From the NCBI GenBank assembly GCA_022577435.1, contig JAKOON010000004.1, positions 3,929,001 to 3,993,000 on the forward strand: a stretch of DNA of 64,000 nt. The letters are read 5' to 3'. Below are positions 14,669 to 27,027 of the stretch, piece by piece (the stretch's first letter is position 1; each line of letters begins with the position of its first letter). A model generated the notes under the pieces. That model was not told where the DNA came from, searched no databases, and saw only the letters and a list, made by a program, of their open reading frames with translations. Origin of the DNA: Embiotoca jacksoni (Eukaryota; Chordata; Actinopteri; Embiotocidae). Position numbers and translations under genes: made by a program.

Positions 14669-15258
14669 AGATGGTTTCAACCCTGTTTCTACTATGCTTT
14701 TGAAATCCACAACATGTATGCAAGTGAAGAGCCTGGGATGCGTGCTCTAAGGCTGCTGTGCTATTGGAACGACAAGTGAACAGGGGACAATGCAAAGCCT
14801 GGATTAGGTGCAGAAATCACTGGAGTGCTATTAACAATATTGAAATGGGCACCACTCTCTACCCTCATCTCAGAGAACTGTGGTACAAGCTTGGACCTTC
14901 CTCCAAATGTCAAACGTCACTTCTCAGTCACAGTTCACAAAACAGTCAATATTAGAAAGATTAGGCTTAGAGAGCAAAAACAAAGGGAGAAGAGACAGAG
15001 CATGGTGGACTGCAGGAGTATGCGTGGACCTGTCCTCCAGTCCTCCTGTGCTGCTTGCGTGAGATGCAGTTGTGTATTTGTGAAAAACAGATCAGAGGAT
15101 GCAGTGGAGGCACTGGTGGTACTCTGAACTCTGAAAAAATAAATAGCAGTATACTGACAGATATGCCCAACGGTTGCCATGACGACCGTGAACCCACCCT
15201 CGTTAAATGTACCCGCGTGTGTATGTGCGCGTGCGCGACCCGGCCTCGTTAGTCCTAC

Positions 15259-15990
15259 CTTGCACTCTTCCATGCACGTCCTAACCGAGTATGCATCCGT
15301 CTCGTATTTCTGAACCAGCAGTTCAAACTCCCGGTAATTCTCCTCCGCCTCCTTGTCAAGAAGCTGGTAAGCCCGGACACACTCACTGCATCCCAGCACA
15401 TCCACCCCCGTGGCCATATCCAGGGTGCAATTCAAAACGTCCGGACTCGTAAACCCGTAAAACAAATCGAAAAGTGAGTAGGAATTACAAAAAGAAAGGT
15501 ACAAATCGCTCAGATTCACGTACGCCAACTGTGTCCCGTTTTCCCCTCCACCAGAGAGGCCCAGGCACACGGTCTTCGCGTCCGTGAAAGTAAAGCAGTC
15601 TTTGGACAGGCTGTCGGGGTGACAGGTGTCCATTCGCCACAGAGGTTTGGTAGAATTCCCTAGAAAAATAACATCTTGCTCTCTGGCGAGATGGTTGGGG
15701 TCGGGTGATGTTGGGATATGGTGTCGGTTTAGGGAGTTTGGGTACTCGCCCATGTCCGTAATTCCAAGCCCTTCGTCCGACCGCTTGTCTCGGGTTCGCG
15801 TCAGTTTCGCCTCGGCGCAGAACCACAAGTGATCAGAGAGCAGGACGGTGATGAACAGCAGAGAGGCCAGCGACAGTCGCCATCTCTGGGCCCGCTCTGA
15901 CTCGGTAAATGGCTTCTCGTTCTCTCGGGGTGCAAACCAGTATTTTAAGCCTTCGTCATGCTGCCGACGCATCCAAGCACCCCTGGTCAT
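15259..15990 (-). CDS. nalf1: NALCN channel auxiliary factor 1 (FAM155A), first coding exon only
   Basis: NALF1/FAM155A is the extracellular ancillary subunit of the NALCN sodium-leak channel complex in neurons. The exon encodes 244 residues in phase 0. It starts at an ATG with A at -3 and stops at a clean donor (AAG then gtaggact, GT at 15258-15257). Family hallmarks are visible: the N-terminus MTRGAWM, the block APRENEKPF (20-28) and SERAQRWRLSLASLLF (31-46) running into a membrane segment (about 37-60) and AEAKLTR. The start of the cysteine-rich ectodomain follows, with Cys at 123, 132, 142, 168, 188, 201, 204, 239 and 243, and NxS/T sequons at 112, 151, 159 and 187. Family members are about 450 residues, so the rest (YKAWLC..., second membrane helix) must lie in later exons to the left. 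I see none of them in 1-15258. The human polyglutamine linker is replaced by a short non-repetitive one. NALF1 is favoured over NALF2 by the N-terminal sequence and by synteny. Confidence 0.95.
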
Positions 15991-16560
15991 ATTTTAGGAA
16001 AGTGCTGCCCTGGCCGACTCCACCGCGGGGGCTGCTCTGCCACAATACTCATTGACTTGTTGGGAGATGGACTCCGGTTGGTTCTTCTCTGTAACAGTGG
16101 GGTGCCGTGCCTCCGCCGGTCCAGGGCGCTCCACTATCGCGCCCGCAGCAATCGGTGCTATTCCGAGCCAATTAGCGTGCCCGCACAGATTAAGCTTCGC
16201 GCTGCCGCATCCCGGCTCTCCATGGCTCTCCGGGGGGAAACGGCGTCCTCTTTGACCGCATGCCCCCCTCTCCTCTTACCGTCCCTCCCCGGGTTTGTTC
16301 TCTCGTCAGGGGCGCAGGGAGACCAGCTGTTGCGAGCCTCTCGGTACTGATGCTGCGCGTCTGCCGCCGTTCGCTTTGCAGATTCACTTAAAGGACAGCA
16401 ACGAGCCCCTTTGATGCAGGCAGGCTGGTTTCTCTGTCCCGTACCTGGGCGGAAAGCCTAGAATCCTTTCTCCTGTTGTCCATTGTCATCTTGGACCGCG
16501 GTTAAGTTGCCGCCATGTTCGTCTTGAAACACTTTTTCGGAGAGCTGGGTCTGTTTGCGT
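15991..16560 (-). promoter_or_regulatory. nalf1: nalf1 5' UTR and CpG-rich promoter
   Basis: The sequence upstream of the nalf1 start codon is much richer in G+C and CpG than the surrounding AT-rich DNA, as expected for a vertebrate CpG-island promoter of a neuronal gene. It contains a YY1-like motif on the minus strand (AACATGGCGGC, 16509-16519), about 520 bases upstream of the ATG. YY1 sites of this form often lie just downstream of transcription starts, so the 5' UTR may be about 0.5 kb. No TATA box is obvious. The exact start site is inferred, not seen. Confidence 0.6.
16507..16521 (-). promoter_or_regulatory. YY1-like motif in the nalf1 promoter
   Basis: Read on the minus strand, the bases give GAACATGGCGGC, matching the YY1 consensus AAnATGGCGGC. 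The site sits at the outer edge of the CpG-rich block upstream of nalf1 and has the same orientation as the gene. Confidence 0.45.
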
Positions 16561-18292
16561 CATCTCCATCGCTGCGATAGCTCCATCGTTGCGCAGTGGC
16601 GGAGCAGCTTATTACCTATATGCACGCCACACACGCACTCACACACACTCACACACGCGGACAGAGGGTGAGGGAGAGACCACAGACACAGAGAGGTGGT
16701 TAATGTAGTTCTGGCTCTCCACTCTGCTGTTCAGAAGTAATAGTCGCCAGATATTTCCCTGGTAGGAAACAAACACACACTTGTGGCGACATCTTGCTTT
16801 TGGTGCAGGATAGATGCATTTCTTTCACAAGAACAACAAGGCAGTTAAGAAATCACGCTCACCGTTTCCATGTCCTCATTAAAAGTCACTGATCCGACCC
16901 ATTCTTTACACAGTGTAGGCCTGAGCAGTCCCATATGTCGAACCGCAGGCTAAACTGTTCATCCTCAAATGTTTGTCTTCTTGCCCAGAGGAGAAGGTGA
17001 AATTGAGATGTAGGAAAGGCTTTGACAACACCGCTGGAAACGAGTCAAGCTTAAGCCTCTGAACACGTGCAAAGCAGCTGAACAAGCATGAGGTTTGTGC
17101 TGTAACAATATCATTTGTTTTTTGCATGTGAGTCCAGTCTTATCAGCTCCGTTGTGTTTGGTCAGTGGGTTCAAAACAAGCACATTACATGCAGTATGGA
17201 TGTAGGCAACGTTCAAGCGTGTGTGACAGAGAGAGGGATGGGGAGATAGATAGTTGCTCTTCGGGTGCTGAAAGTAAATTACAGTATTTATCCCTATCTT
17301 TAAAGCTACTAATCATTGTCAGTGGCATGGCTTGCAGTATAACCAAAGAGACAAGAGAGTGTTGCCTGATGTTAATGGGTTGTATATAGGGGAAAAGAAA
17401 AGAGATGATTACTTGATTAATTAGTTCTTAAGGCTGTGCAGGGGGCAGCTTATTCCACAGTTTGTTGTTTCGGAGGGAGGAAAACTGCTGGTCGAACACC
17501 AATCCAATTATTTTTTAGCGCAGTTCGTGTCCCTCTGCCAAAAACCAAAGATGTAATTGTTGAAATCGTTGGAAAACTTTCAGCTCTGAATTTCAGCACC
17601 ATGGATAGCTCACCACTCACTGTCGCCTGTGAGAATGGAGGCTGTAGTTTCCCTTTTACTGAGGCTTTTGTAAAAGTGCTCCCAAGCGCAACAAAAACAG
17701 GTGTTTATTTACTCATGTTGGCTTGTTGATGGCATTACACCTTCCACTGAGTGCTCTACAGACTTATTTAAGCTCCAAAAGTTGGTTGAATTTAGCAAAT
17801 TTGCATCTAAAAAGCTCTTAATTAAACAGCTTGACAAGGGCCCATGTGTGTGATGCAGGTACCTTCTGCCATGCTGTCCTGAGTGATCCAGGGATGGTGG
17901 TATGGCAAACATCTGTTGTGTCGTTGCTAGGGGTGTTTTATGCATTCAGCGCTCATATATTATGTCACCGCAGGAAGCTGTGATCATGCCTTGTGGGGAT
18001 AGATGTCTTACATCAGCTGCGATTCTCCGGTCCGCCTATCACTGTAGTCGCTCTGTCTTTGACCCGGATCGTGGTGTGTGCGTGTGGATGTGTGTAATTG
18101 TTTCCCACCTACTTCTTTGGTGGACATATGGTGATAAGGACGAAGACTTGCGTCTCATGACACTATCTCCATATCTTAACACCTGACTTATGTCATCAAC
18201 TGAGAGTTGAGAGGAGACCAATCAACAACAGAGAGTGTGTGTCTGGCACAGCAGAGTTGTCAGTTTCACACCAACCGCCTACATTTCCTACC

Positions 18293-18311
18293 TGTGTGTG
18301 TGTGTGTGTGT

Positions 18312-18392
<81 letters not shown>
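18293..18392. repeat. TG microsatellite, about 50 units
   Basis: A 100-base TG array with a single TGTATG interruption near 18315. Confidence 0.95.
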
Positions 18393-18394
<2 letters not shown>

Positions 18395-21300
18395 GGAGAC
18401 AGAAGTAGTGCGAGGGCAAGAGTGAGACCGAGTGGAGAGACAGAGGGGAGAGCGAGAAAGGGAGTGAGTGTGAGATGAATGCAGATTGCTGGCCCTTAAA
18501 TCTGGAGCCATCACAATAACAGTAAGGGCTGGCAGACATGACTCATCCACTATGAAAGCTGGGGAACGTGTGTGTCTGTGTGTGTCCTCTCTGAAACGAC
18601 TGTGGCCTACATACATGCGTAGAATTGATTGTACTGTCTCACAGTACTGATAGCTCTCGCTAAATCAAGGGTAATTTGAAGAGTCAAAGGTTTTGTCTCT
18701 TTTGCATATTCAAATTTGAGGAGTTTAAAAAGTAGGCAACACGTGTCAAAGGCACTTGAAAGTGTATCTCTGTCATTCATACATGCCTCAAAAATGTATA
18801 AATATCTGTTTAAAAATGTTGAGTGAAGAAATCAAAAGTGGACGTCTCGGTGCCTTTTTAGTAATTGTTTCAATGCTTTTTAAGTCAATCTCCCTCTGAG
18901 TTCAAACTATAAAATTAACCACATTCGATTTTGTGTTTATGAGTCATATAAGGAGCTTAAACTGATGCTAAAAATGTTTTTTATTTAAAAAAAAAAAAAA
19001 AAAACAGGCTTAATAAGCTTTTGAAGTTTGTGTCTAGACTTTTTTTTCCAACATGATGTTCATCTGTTTATCTCATCATTGCAATGTGTTTCCCGCCTAT
19101 TTGCATTCCTCATCGAGGGAGATGGGGAGAATGAGAGAGGTGGATGCCAGGTTGGACCTACAGACAATCAGAGGAGGATGAGAGTGGGGCGAGAGAAAAG
19201 AGACAGGCAACATCATCTAACTGCACATGGCCATTTGCCAAATTGTGTCAAATCACCAACCTTCACACCTCCTACGCACCGTGTCAGCACAGATATATAC
19301 CTCTTAATCTGTTGCCGTATCTCATTTGGTGGGCTTCAATATGCATGTTCTTCTTCTCTTTGTCTCCTCATCAGTAAAAAGTATTTGTTTCTCTCCTCTC
19401 ATGCTCTATCAGCATATCATTCCTGTTTTCTACTAACACCATCTCTGTCCTTCCTTCTCTCCCGTCCTGTACTCAGCCGACCCTGGACGACTCTTCCAAT
19501 GCGTTTCTTTGTTTCTCTGTTCTCGGTCACCAAAAGCCTGTCTACCTCTTTTCTCGCTCTTTCTGGCCTTTCATCTACCTGACGTCAGAGAGGAAAAAGA
19601 GACAGGCCAGGCATCTCTGATTGGTTTAGAGAAGACAACCCTCTCGGCCCGAGCTCTATCCTGGGGCGATGTTACAAGCAGACAAGACAAGTGTGATATA
19701 AGGTCCACTCAAGAGCATTTGTTTACCATCTCTTACATTGAAGTGTTACATATTTTAACTGCATCTCAGTCTTCATCAGTGAAACGAGTTTGAGCAGTTG
19801 TTATCACATAATGCAGGTAAGTAACCTTGGCCATGTGATTACAAGTCCTACGATAGCTATCTCGTGTTTCCACTGTTTTAGCACCTTCAGCTCATAACTA
19901 CTAACTTACACTTACATGAATATATAGGCCTAGTTGCTAATTTATTTGATATAGATGTCCAGCTAAAGGCAGTTAAATACAGAAATCATGCTTTAGTTTG
20001 TCATGGCGTTGTACTGCACTAACATTATATTGAGTGTTTCTAATATTCTGTCCCCTCACGTATCGACAAAATGTTACAAACACATCTTAATGTAATTTAG
20101 TGCAGTACAACAATGCCTTTAACTATAATCTCAGTAAAGAACATTTAATAGAATTTACATATTTCTGACATAGTCACCATATACAGTAACTGACACATTA
20201 AATGCATATAAATAAACAGAGGTTATGGAATGTTGTTCTGGCTTGTCTTTAGTTATACAGGTGTACTTTATAAAGTGCTATTATCTACTATGGAAGTCTA
20301 TATGTTTAGACATGTATGTTTTTGATTTTCCAGGCAGGTTTTTAATTTTATTTATCTCTGCAACAAATCAGTGAACGTTTTTATTTTTTTATTTGATTGA
20401 CTTGATTCTGTAACATTCTATGAGAAAAAAGTCAATCATTGCATAAATAGTTTTGATTTATATTATTGTAAACTATCAAAGCATTATATCTCCTTTTGTA
20501 TTTTCCACCATTATTTCTAATTGCTGTAAACTCCTCCTCAGAACTATACAATAACTTTTACGAAAAGAAAAGGTGGTCTGTGTGTGTTTTCAAGGGGAGA
20601 TGGACCAGTTTCCCAACATTGTGACTTGTCACTGTGGGGAAAGAACAGGTGTATTAATGATGGCGGCATTCTACCGCCGGGAGGTCCTACTCTTGTGCAT
20701 GCTGGTTCATTGTATTGACTTACAGGGACACTTAATGGATCTGAGCCATCATTAGTTCCGCCTGTATTTTCCCTCTGTGACAAGCCAAAATGTCGGCCGT
20801 GAAAGAGGTCTAATGATGAAACAAATGCTCAGAGTGGTCAAGTGGTCATTGGACTCGAGGGGGATTAGAACGTTGATGGAGATACAATCATGCCGTTCCA
20901 GCTCCCATCCCACCACGCACCACTTCTGCTCAGCCTCAGGGTTCTACTCTCGTGATCGATTGGCTCACCCCATTTCCATTCCAGGAATCCCTAAGCAGCT
21001 TATCAGCGCAGCTCACTTTCCAAAGGACACTGCCCATTCCCATATCCATGAGCTGGGATTCCTGACCTGTATTCCCATTGTGCAATCTGGATCTCTGCGT
21101 TCACTCAGCCCCCAGCTTCAAAGGAAATGTGCCTGTCAGGGAAGACAGCTTTTACCCTGGCAAGGAAACATACAGAATACAAATGTACATAGTGGAGCAG
21201 ACTCGTTTATGTTGGTTCTTGCATTATTATGTGTATTATCAGTGTTGTGGAACTAAGAAAAATCAGGTTATGAAAAACCCTCATGACACTATTTCATGGT

Positions 21301-21979
21301 ACACATTTAATTTTAAATATTGTAGAAACTTAAATATTTAAAACCTTCTTGTTAAGAACATCTTCCAGAGGCATCACAATCACAGTAGTTTGCAACGGCT
21401 GCATGCATAAAAAACATAGTTGAATATGTGCATAACGAGATTAAACATATTTCCGTGTGTAAGGGTGTGTGTTTGTCTTCATCCTCTCTTACCCTGATGT
21501 TACATCACTGATAGCCTGAGACTGTTTCCCAATGCTCACAGAGTCTCTACACAGTCTTCTACATGGGGAATGATTGCTCTCTCTGGGAAAGGACCAGAAG
21601 GCGGTAGAAATGTTAATCACACAGTGGATTAAATATTTCACTTCACAAGATTTTTGACTCTTGTGAAGTAAATGTGTAATAAAAAAAAAATGTAATTTAA
21701 AATGTTAAATATTTAACTGAAAATGTATGTTTTCAAGGTGGTTATTAAGAATTGATGAGTAGGGTATGATAATATTTTGTTGTTTCCTTGAAATGTTTGA
21801 TTTTGGTGCACATAAGATAATGTTTAGCCATGCTGGCAGCTTGGCTTTAAGGCTGACAGTGTCGCTTTGTCAGTCTCCACTGAAATATGTCAACAACTGC
21901 TGGATTCTCATGATCCACAGGCAGAAAAAACAAAGACATTTCCATTAGCTTCTGCTGTACTTCATTTATATGACTAATT

Positions 21980-22137
21980 GCTGAATGTAAACGTGCTAAA
22001 CTAAGATAGTAAAAATGGCCAACACATTATTCCTGTTTAACATCATAGCATTGTTGCTGTGAGCGTGTCAGCCTGTTGATATTAGTTCAAAGCAGAGCTT
22101 CACTGTTGCTGGCATGGCTATCGACTTGTTGATTTTA
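21980..22137 (+). repeat. dispersed repeat, family A copy 2 (3' part)
   Basis: The words gtgctaaactaagatag, gcattgttgctgtgagcgtg, ttcaaagcagagcttcac and ggcatggctatcgactt match the terminal part of the family whose middle part is seen at 23.43-23.90 kb (shared gctaaact...aatgg...aaca). Orientation is plus. Confidence 0.5.
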
Positions 22138-23429
22138 CAACAGGGGCACGTGACAAATCTTTGAATTCAAAACGAAGTGGCTTTAGGAAAGGTGAAAAAG
22201 CAAAGCAACCCAATTTGCTATGTTTGATCAAGACAGAGATTTGACCACATTTTTGAGAAGATCTTAAACTCAAGGAGTGTCTCGATCAGCGTGGAGCCCA
22301 GCATGGTTCTGCCTCCTCCAGATGGAGCGAGCGAGCCCCTGTAACATCAGCTTTAGCCAAAGTGTAAACAACAGAAGGCAGGATTTACAGGAACTCCAGG
22401 GCTGAGACTGAGGCTCCAGACTCCAGCTGAGAGAGCTGAGGCCCAGCCCAAAGTGTTTAAGCCACCAAGCATCCCTACGGCCATCAGCGACCTGAGCTGT
22501 ACCCAGATTACCTCATTTGGTCTCAGTCTCTACATCAATTCTCAGTCTACTCGATTCAATTTACTTAATACAGATCAAACTGATTTGAAGTGTCTGTTCC
22601 TCTGCACCCACAGAAGGCCCCTGGCATCATTTGAATTCAGAATTCCTTGTGTGATGTGAGCGAACATACATTTTTTATATGCTGACTTTAATAGGACCAA
22701 CAGATAGAGGACCTCGGATGAGCCATTTATTATTGCAAAGCATTGGTAAAGGCTCGGTGTGTGAGGAAGGAAAATGAGGCTGGCATTTCTAAATGCATTT
22801 GCCTCTTACTAATCTGTGCTGTCAGAGAAAAGCACCTTCTGATGAAAGGGATATGTCTGCTCCTGTATCCAACAGGAAAGTGGTGGGGAAAAAAATGCGC
22901 ACTTCAGCCTTTGAAGAACTGGGAGTGAAGTTAAATCCTGGCAAACATCTGAGTAGCACCCAGTACCGAGATCCAGTCACCTCTCATCCTGTAGGAGTTA
23001 TATGTTTACAGGAATAAGCGCCCATCTACTACCCAGATTGTGCTTGGGATGGGGCTGGAGGACAGCCAGTTTAGTGCCGCTCCAATCCCCCAGCTTCATC
23101 TCTCCTTCCCTTTCCTCCTCTCCTCTGTTTTGGAGTGTTTAGTATGCTGAGGCTCAGAACATCACCAAGCAGTCACTGCCACTGTGTTGAAACACAGCTC
23201 ACAGGGCTAATCACACAGGTCCATACCAATTTCTTCTCTTCAATCTTTGTCTCACTGTGTTACTGTGTAATTGCAAAAATGATCTGCAGTGGAAATTGCT
23301 CAAAGCAGCTGCAGTATATGAGCAAAAATGTGTTATTTTTTGAATAAATGTTCCATCGCAGCTTTTTTGGCAGCTGTGTTGCCTCTTATTTGGTACTTGA
23401 CCGGTTTAGCTATCATTTTCAGCCATGCT

Positions 23430-23900
23430 AGTGGTGTCTATCTGTATGCTGTCTGACAATCAGTCGGCTGATCCAACAATTTGGTTCAACCATTTCATGG
23501 ATTGTTGTCAAATGTTGTACAAATTTTGTACTTTTTCCACTAGAATGAATCCTTTGGTGATCTTTTAGCTCCACCACAGTTTTTAGTTAAAGTGAAATAT
23601 CTGAACATACATCAATAGGACCAACAGTTTGTTAAACATTATTCGTTTTCAGACAATGAATCTCAAATCCCAAAGTAATCCTCTTTGGACTCCACACAGG
23701 ATGAATTGTAACACGGGATGAATTGGAAATTGGGTGACCCCCTAATTTTGTGTGTAGTGCTGTCATCAGGCCAAAATATGAATTTCTATCTGTTTAGCTG
23801 ACATTCCCATCAGCCTCAGCTGTACTGTTTAGATAGGAAATGTTTTCACGCTGACATGCTAAACTTAAATGGTAAATATGGTAACAAGAGTGTAGGTCAC
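23430..23900 (+). repeat. dispersed repeat, family A copy 3 (longest)
   Basis: This copy holds ttcatggattgttgtcaaat, gaatcctttggtgatctttt, gtcatcaggccaaaatat, cagcctcagctgtactgtt and catgctaaacttaaatgg in order. It links the copies at 9.13 kb and 21.98 kb into one family. No open frame of note. Confidence 0.6.
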
Positions 23901-26746
23901 ACTTTGCAGATGAGCATCAGATTTCACCCTGTGACATCACCAATGCATGTTTGCTGGCGTATGTTATTATGTCATGTCATACTTTGTATTTCCCACAATA
24001 ACTGTGTTTACATTATTTCAGTGACTTTGTGCCATTGATTTGGCCGTTTGGAGATTGTAAAATAATGTTATTTTGCTCACACCGAGAACTAGTCTCGGCG
24101 TGATTGTTTTGTCAGATGTTTGTGACAGAAAGAGTGACAACTACCTCTAATCTATTTTCTTAACTTTTTATGTCTCAACAAATTTCCCTGACATTAGAGA
24201 CATGTAAAGGGAAACACAAGCAGCCATTTCCACTTCCTGCCATCCCCATGTGGCATGTCCATCAGCGCTGTAGCCCTAACGTGAAGTTACATTTTGAGGT
24301 GCACATTAAAGCCTACATGTTGAATAAAAGCTCTCCTCCTGCACATGTGGGCAGTGGTAGTTGTATAAAATGCAGAATTTAAGAGCACAAAAGCTGCTAG
24401 TGAGACAACAAGGTCAGAAAAATCTGTAATTTGTTATCCAATGTTGAATAAATTGGTAGCCCAGGCTGATGTTGTTTGTTTCATTCTGGAAACATGCCAT
24501 GTGATAGGAGCACAATGAATTAGGGAAAGGGATGCCATGACTGATAAGACCCAATCAGGAAGTGATGGTGGATGTCTGCGTCATTCTTTTCAAAAGTCAA
24601 GTCTATAACACAATCTCACCATTTTCAAAGTAAAATTGGGTCAGCAGCATTTTAAAAAGTCTCAGTTTCAGGGCTTGGAAAACGTCAGAGTAGTGGGAAC
24701 GCTTGGCATTAAAGTAGCAAAGGTATTTTAAAATGAAAACGTATTAGCGTGGATGTAGCCCTACCCGCCACAGGAACCACATAGCTGTTGCTGCAGTGGA
24801 ATAAGTTTGAATTCCTCCCTTAAGTTTCTTGTTTGTAAATAAAGATAATGGTTCAATTGTTATCTGATCTACTATGTAAAGTGCAAAGCCTGGGCCTGTG
24901 TGGCACTGTGCTGTCCTCAGCCTGGGCCCTTTACTCTGAGCCTGCGTCATCTATCTCATCACACAGCCTGACCGACCTCAGATGACTTTGCAGACACACT
25001 CTGCAGTCTACCAGTCACGTGCAAATCCCTCCCTCTCCCCCTGTGGTGGCTTGCTCCACTTCTGATCACAGCACACATCTGTGCTTCTCCTGGCAATCTA
25101 AAATCTAAGCCTAAGTGAGACAATCAAAGACAGAGTGTCATCCATTAGCAACAGTTCACATGTTTTTTTGTTTTTTTTTCCAAATTCAATTAGCCCGGGC
25201 CCATGTTAAATGTAAAGATGGTGTCACTGTAAATTGTGTTATCCTCCCATTTGCAGCTCTGCAAACCGCTCCCCAAAAGCAGATCTGATGTGATGGAAAA
25301 CCTGCCTTCTCCACAGCAGCAAGTCACAGTCCTATAAACAACCGTTTTCCTCTCTCTCTCTTGGACTCTTCCTCCTCCTTTCTGTCCATCAGTCATTCTC
25401 CTTTCTGGGAGACTCTGTAAATATCTGTCACAGACAGAGTAAAGTTCAGGAAAAGGTCAAAAGTGATCAATTCTGCGCTGGCTCGTTCTGCTGTGTCTCA
25501 GTGTAAAACCGCAGCTCAAGAATGCGGCCAGTTTTCCTCCTCTAAGACGGCAGCAACATGATCTGCCTACATTTTTTTTAACACCTTTCTATCAAGCATG
25601 TAATCCATTACTGTAAGCCTTTAAAAAAGACCCTTTTAGCAATGATGCATGGAAGAGCATCAATCTCGCTCACTGTGGTCCTCTAGGCTCACTGGAGCTG
25701 TGATGCATTGCACCACTGAGATGTTCGATTTGGAGGCAGAAGACCAGGTGAGCATAAATGATATGCTGAAATCATGCCTGTAGTTAAATCAATCAGCTCA
25801 AGTAGATCGGCATCATCTGATTTTGCCAGCTCCCGTCATAGAGTGGGGCTAATTTATGAGATCACAGGGGGGTCATGGCGTTAGCTGCAGCGATACACTG
25901 TAATCAAGCCGGGGTCCAGAGAGCTGAGGCCTGAGGAACATAAATCAGTCGAATGAACTGCAGCTCTACACTGCTGGGTGTTGAACGAGAGCACACATGC
26001 ACACGCAACGCGGCACAAATAAGCTGCAGCTCATTTAACCAGATATCATACACTGTCATCAGGATGCACATGTTCACACACAGATACAACAACCGGCTCT
26101 CTGCTAATTCCTCCCATTAACAGTGACATTTAAAGATATCTCCCCAGTGAACAGCTGCCAGTGCAAAGTACCTTTTCATTAAGCTCTTATTGTGTGGGCC
26201 CCGAGGGTGAGGAGGGGAGGTGCCTGGGAGTGTGTACCTGAGCCTATGTGACACAGACGGCAATAATGAAGACTCAAGTGTGGAGATAAAGAGGGGAAAA
26301 TGAGGAGGTGAGCCAGTGATATACTGTCCAGATTTACAGGTTAAAAGTATTGTCTTTAAATCACGAGGCTGCCAGAGCAAAGGCCGCTGCACTGACTTAC
26401 TACACCGTCATATAACAGAAAACAGAGGGATATAGGAAGCTTGATGCGTACATCACCTCAGCTGTCCTTCCTCTCACTCATTCTTGCTCTAGACCATTAT
26501 CACGTAACCTTCTTTATGCAACCCTGTCACTATAGAGGAGTGGCTATGTATGAGTGAAAATGCCATGCTCTGAAAATTGCATGCTGCACTACAGTTACTC
26601 CCGCATCATTTCCTCCAAATGTATAGCAGCCACCTTGTGTGACTTTTTGTGTCAGTCAGTCCAGTGTGGAACTCCACCAGGGCTGAAACATTAAGCCAAT
26701 GCAAAAGTGCCAAAAACTACAGTTCCCCAAATGGCCACATGAGGCT

Positions 26747-27027
26747 CATAAACTGTATATAAAAGTGGATGGAGCTTCCAGGTTTGAAAAATGAGGCAGA
26801 TGCCTGAAGCTGCAATACCACCGAGTGCTCCTGGAGGTTGGCTCCAAAAAGTTCCTCCGGTTTCATATACTTGCATTCAACTAGTCCCATAAAATTTTAA
26901 ATCAATAAATTTTTTCCTCGAGTTATTTAGGTTTTACCAACTAAACTCACTCACACAAAGGTTCAAATCCGCCCTTCAGGAAACCTTTAGGTGACGAGGC
27001 TACGTCCATTATTTATGTACAATCCTG
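26747..27027. mobile_element. MITE-like element with terminal inverted repeats
   Basis: The left end (cataaactgtatataaa...ggatggagc, 26747-26775) and the right end (gctacgtccattatttatgt...cctg, 26999-27027) are imperfect inverted repeats, matching at about 19 of 25 aligned positions. The element is about 281 bp with no coding potential. It resembles a teleost repeat I know with ends like ACTGTATATAAA...GGACGTAGC. The diverged ends suggest an old, inactive copy. Confidence 0.6.

Larger units (their letters stand above)
1..15258 (-). other. nalf1: probable 5' part of nalf1 intron 1
   Basis: This stretch follows the nalf1 exon 1 donor on the minus strand. I find no reading frame resembling the remaining NALF1 protein in it, so it is most simply the start of the first intron, which is very large in other vertebrates. 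It is AT-rich and contains homopolymer runs, a CT/poly-C tract (2816-2862), AT-rich nested repeats (5470-5620), CA/GT arrays (10.1-10.3 and 14.6 kb), fragments of two dispersed repeat families (3.84-4.08 and 9.13-9.54 kb) and a 64-bp direct duplication (13479-13542 and 13829-13892). No other gene can be supported. Confidence 0.6.

Noticed and set aside
1..15258. Exons 2 and 3 of nalf1
   Set aside because: I looked for the cysteine-rich continuation and the C-terminal membrane helix on the minus strand and saw no match; they probably lie beyond the left end of the window.
19028..19582. 184-codon plus-strand frame
   Set aside because: Composition is low-complexity and CT-rich, with no domain, no splice context and no recognisable homology; it is a chance frame in intergenic DNA.
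20777..21256. 159-codon plus-strand frame
   Set aside because: No recognisable motif or family resemblance and no promoter or splice context; treated as chance.
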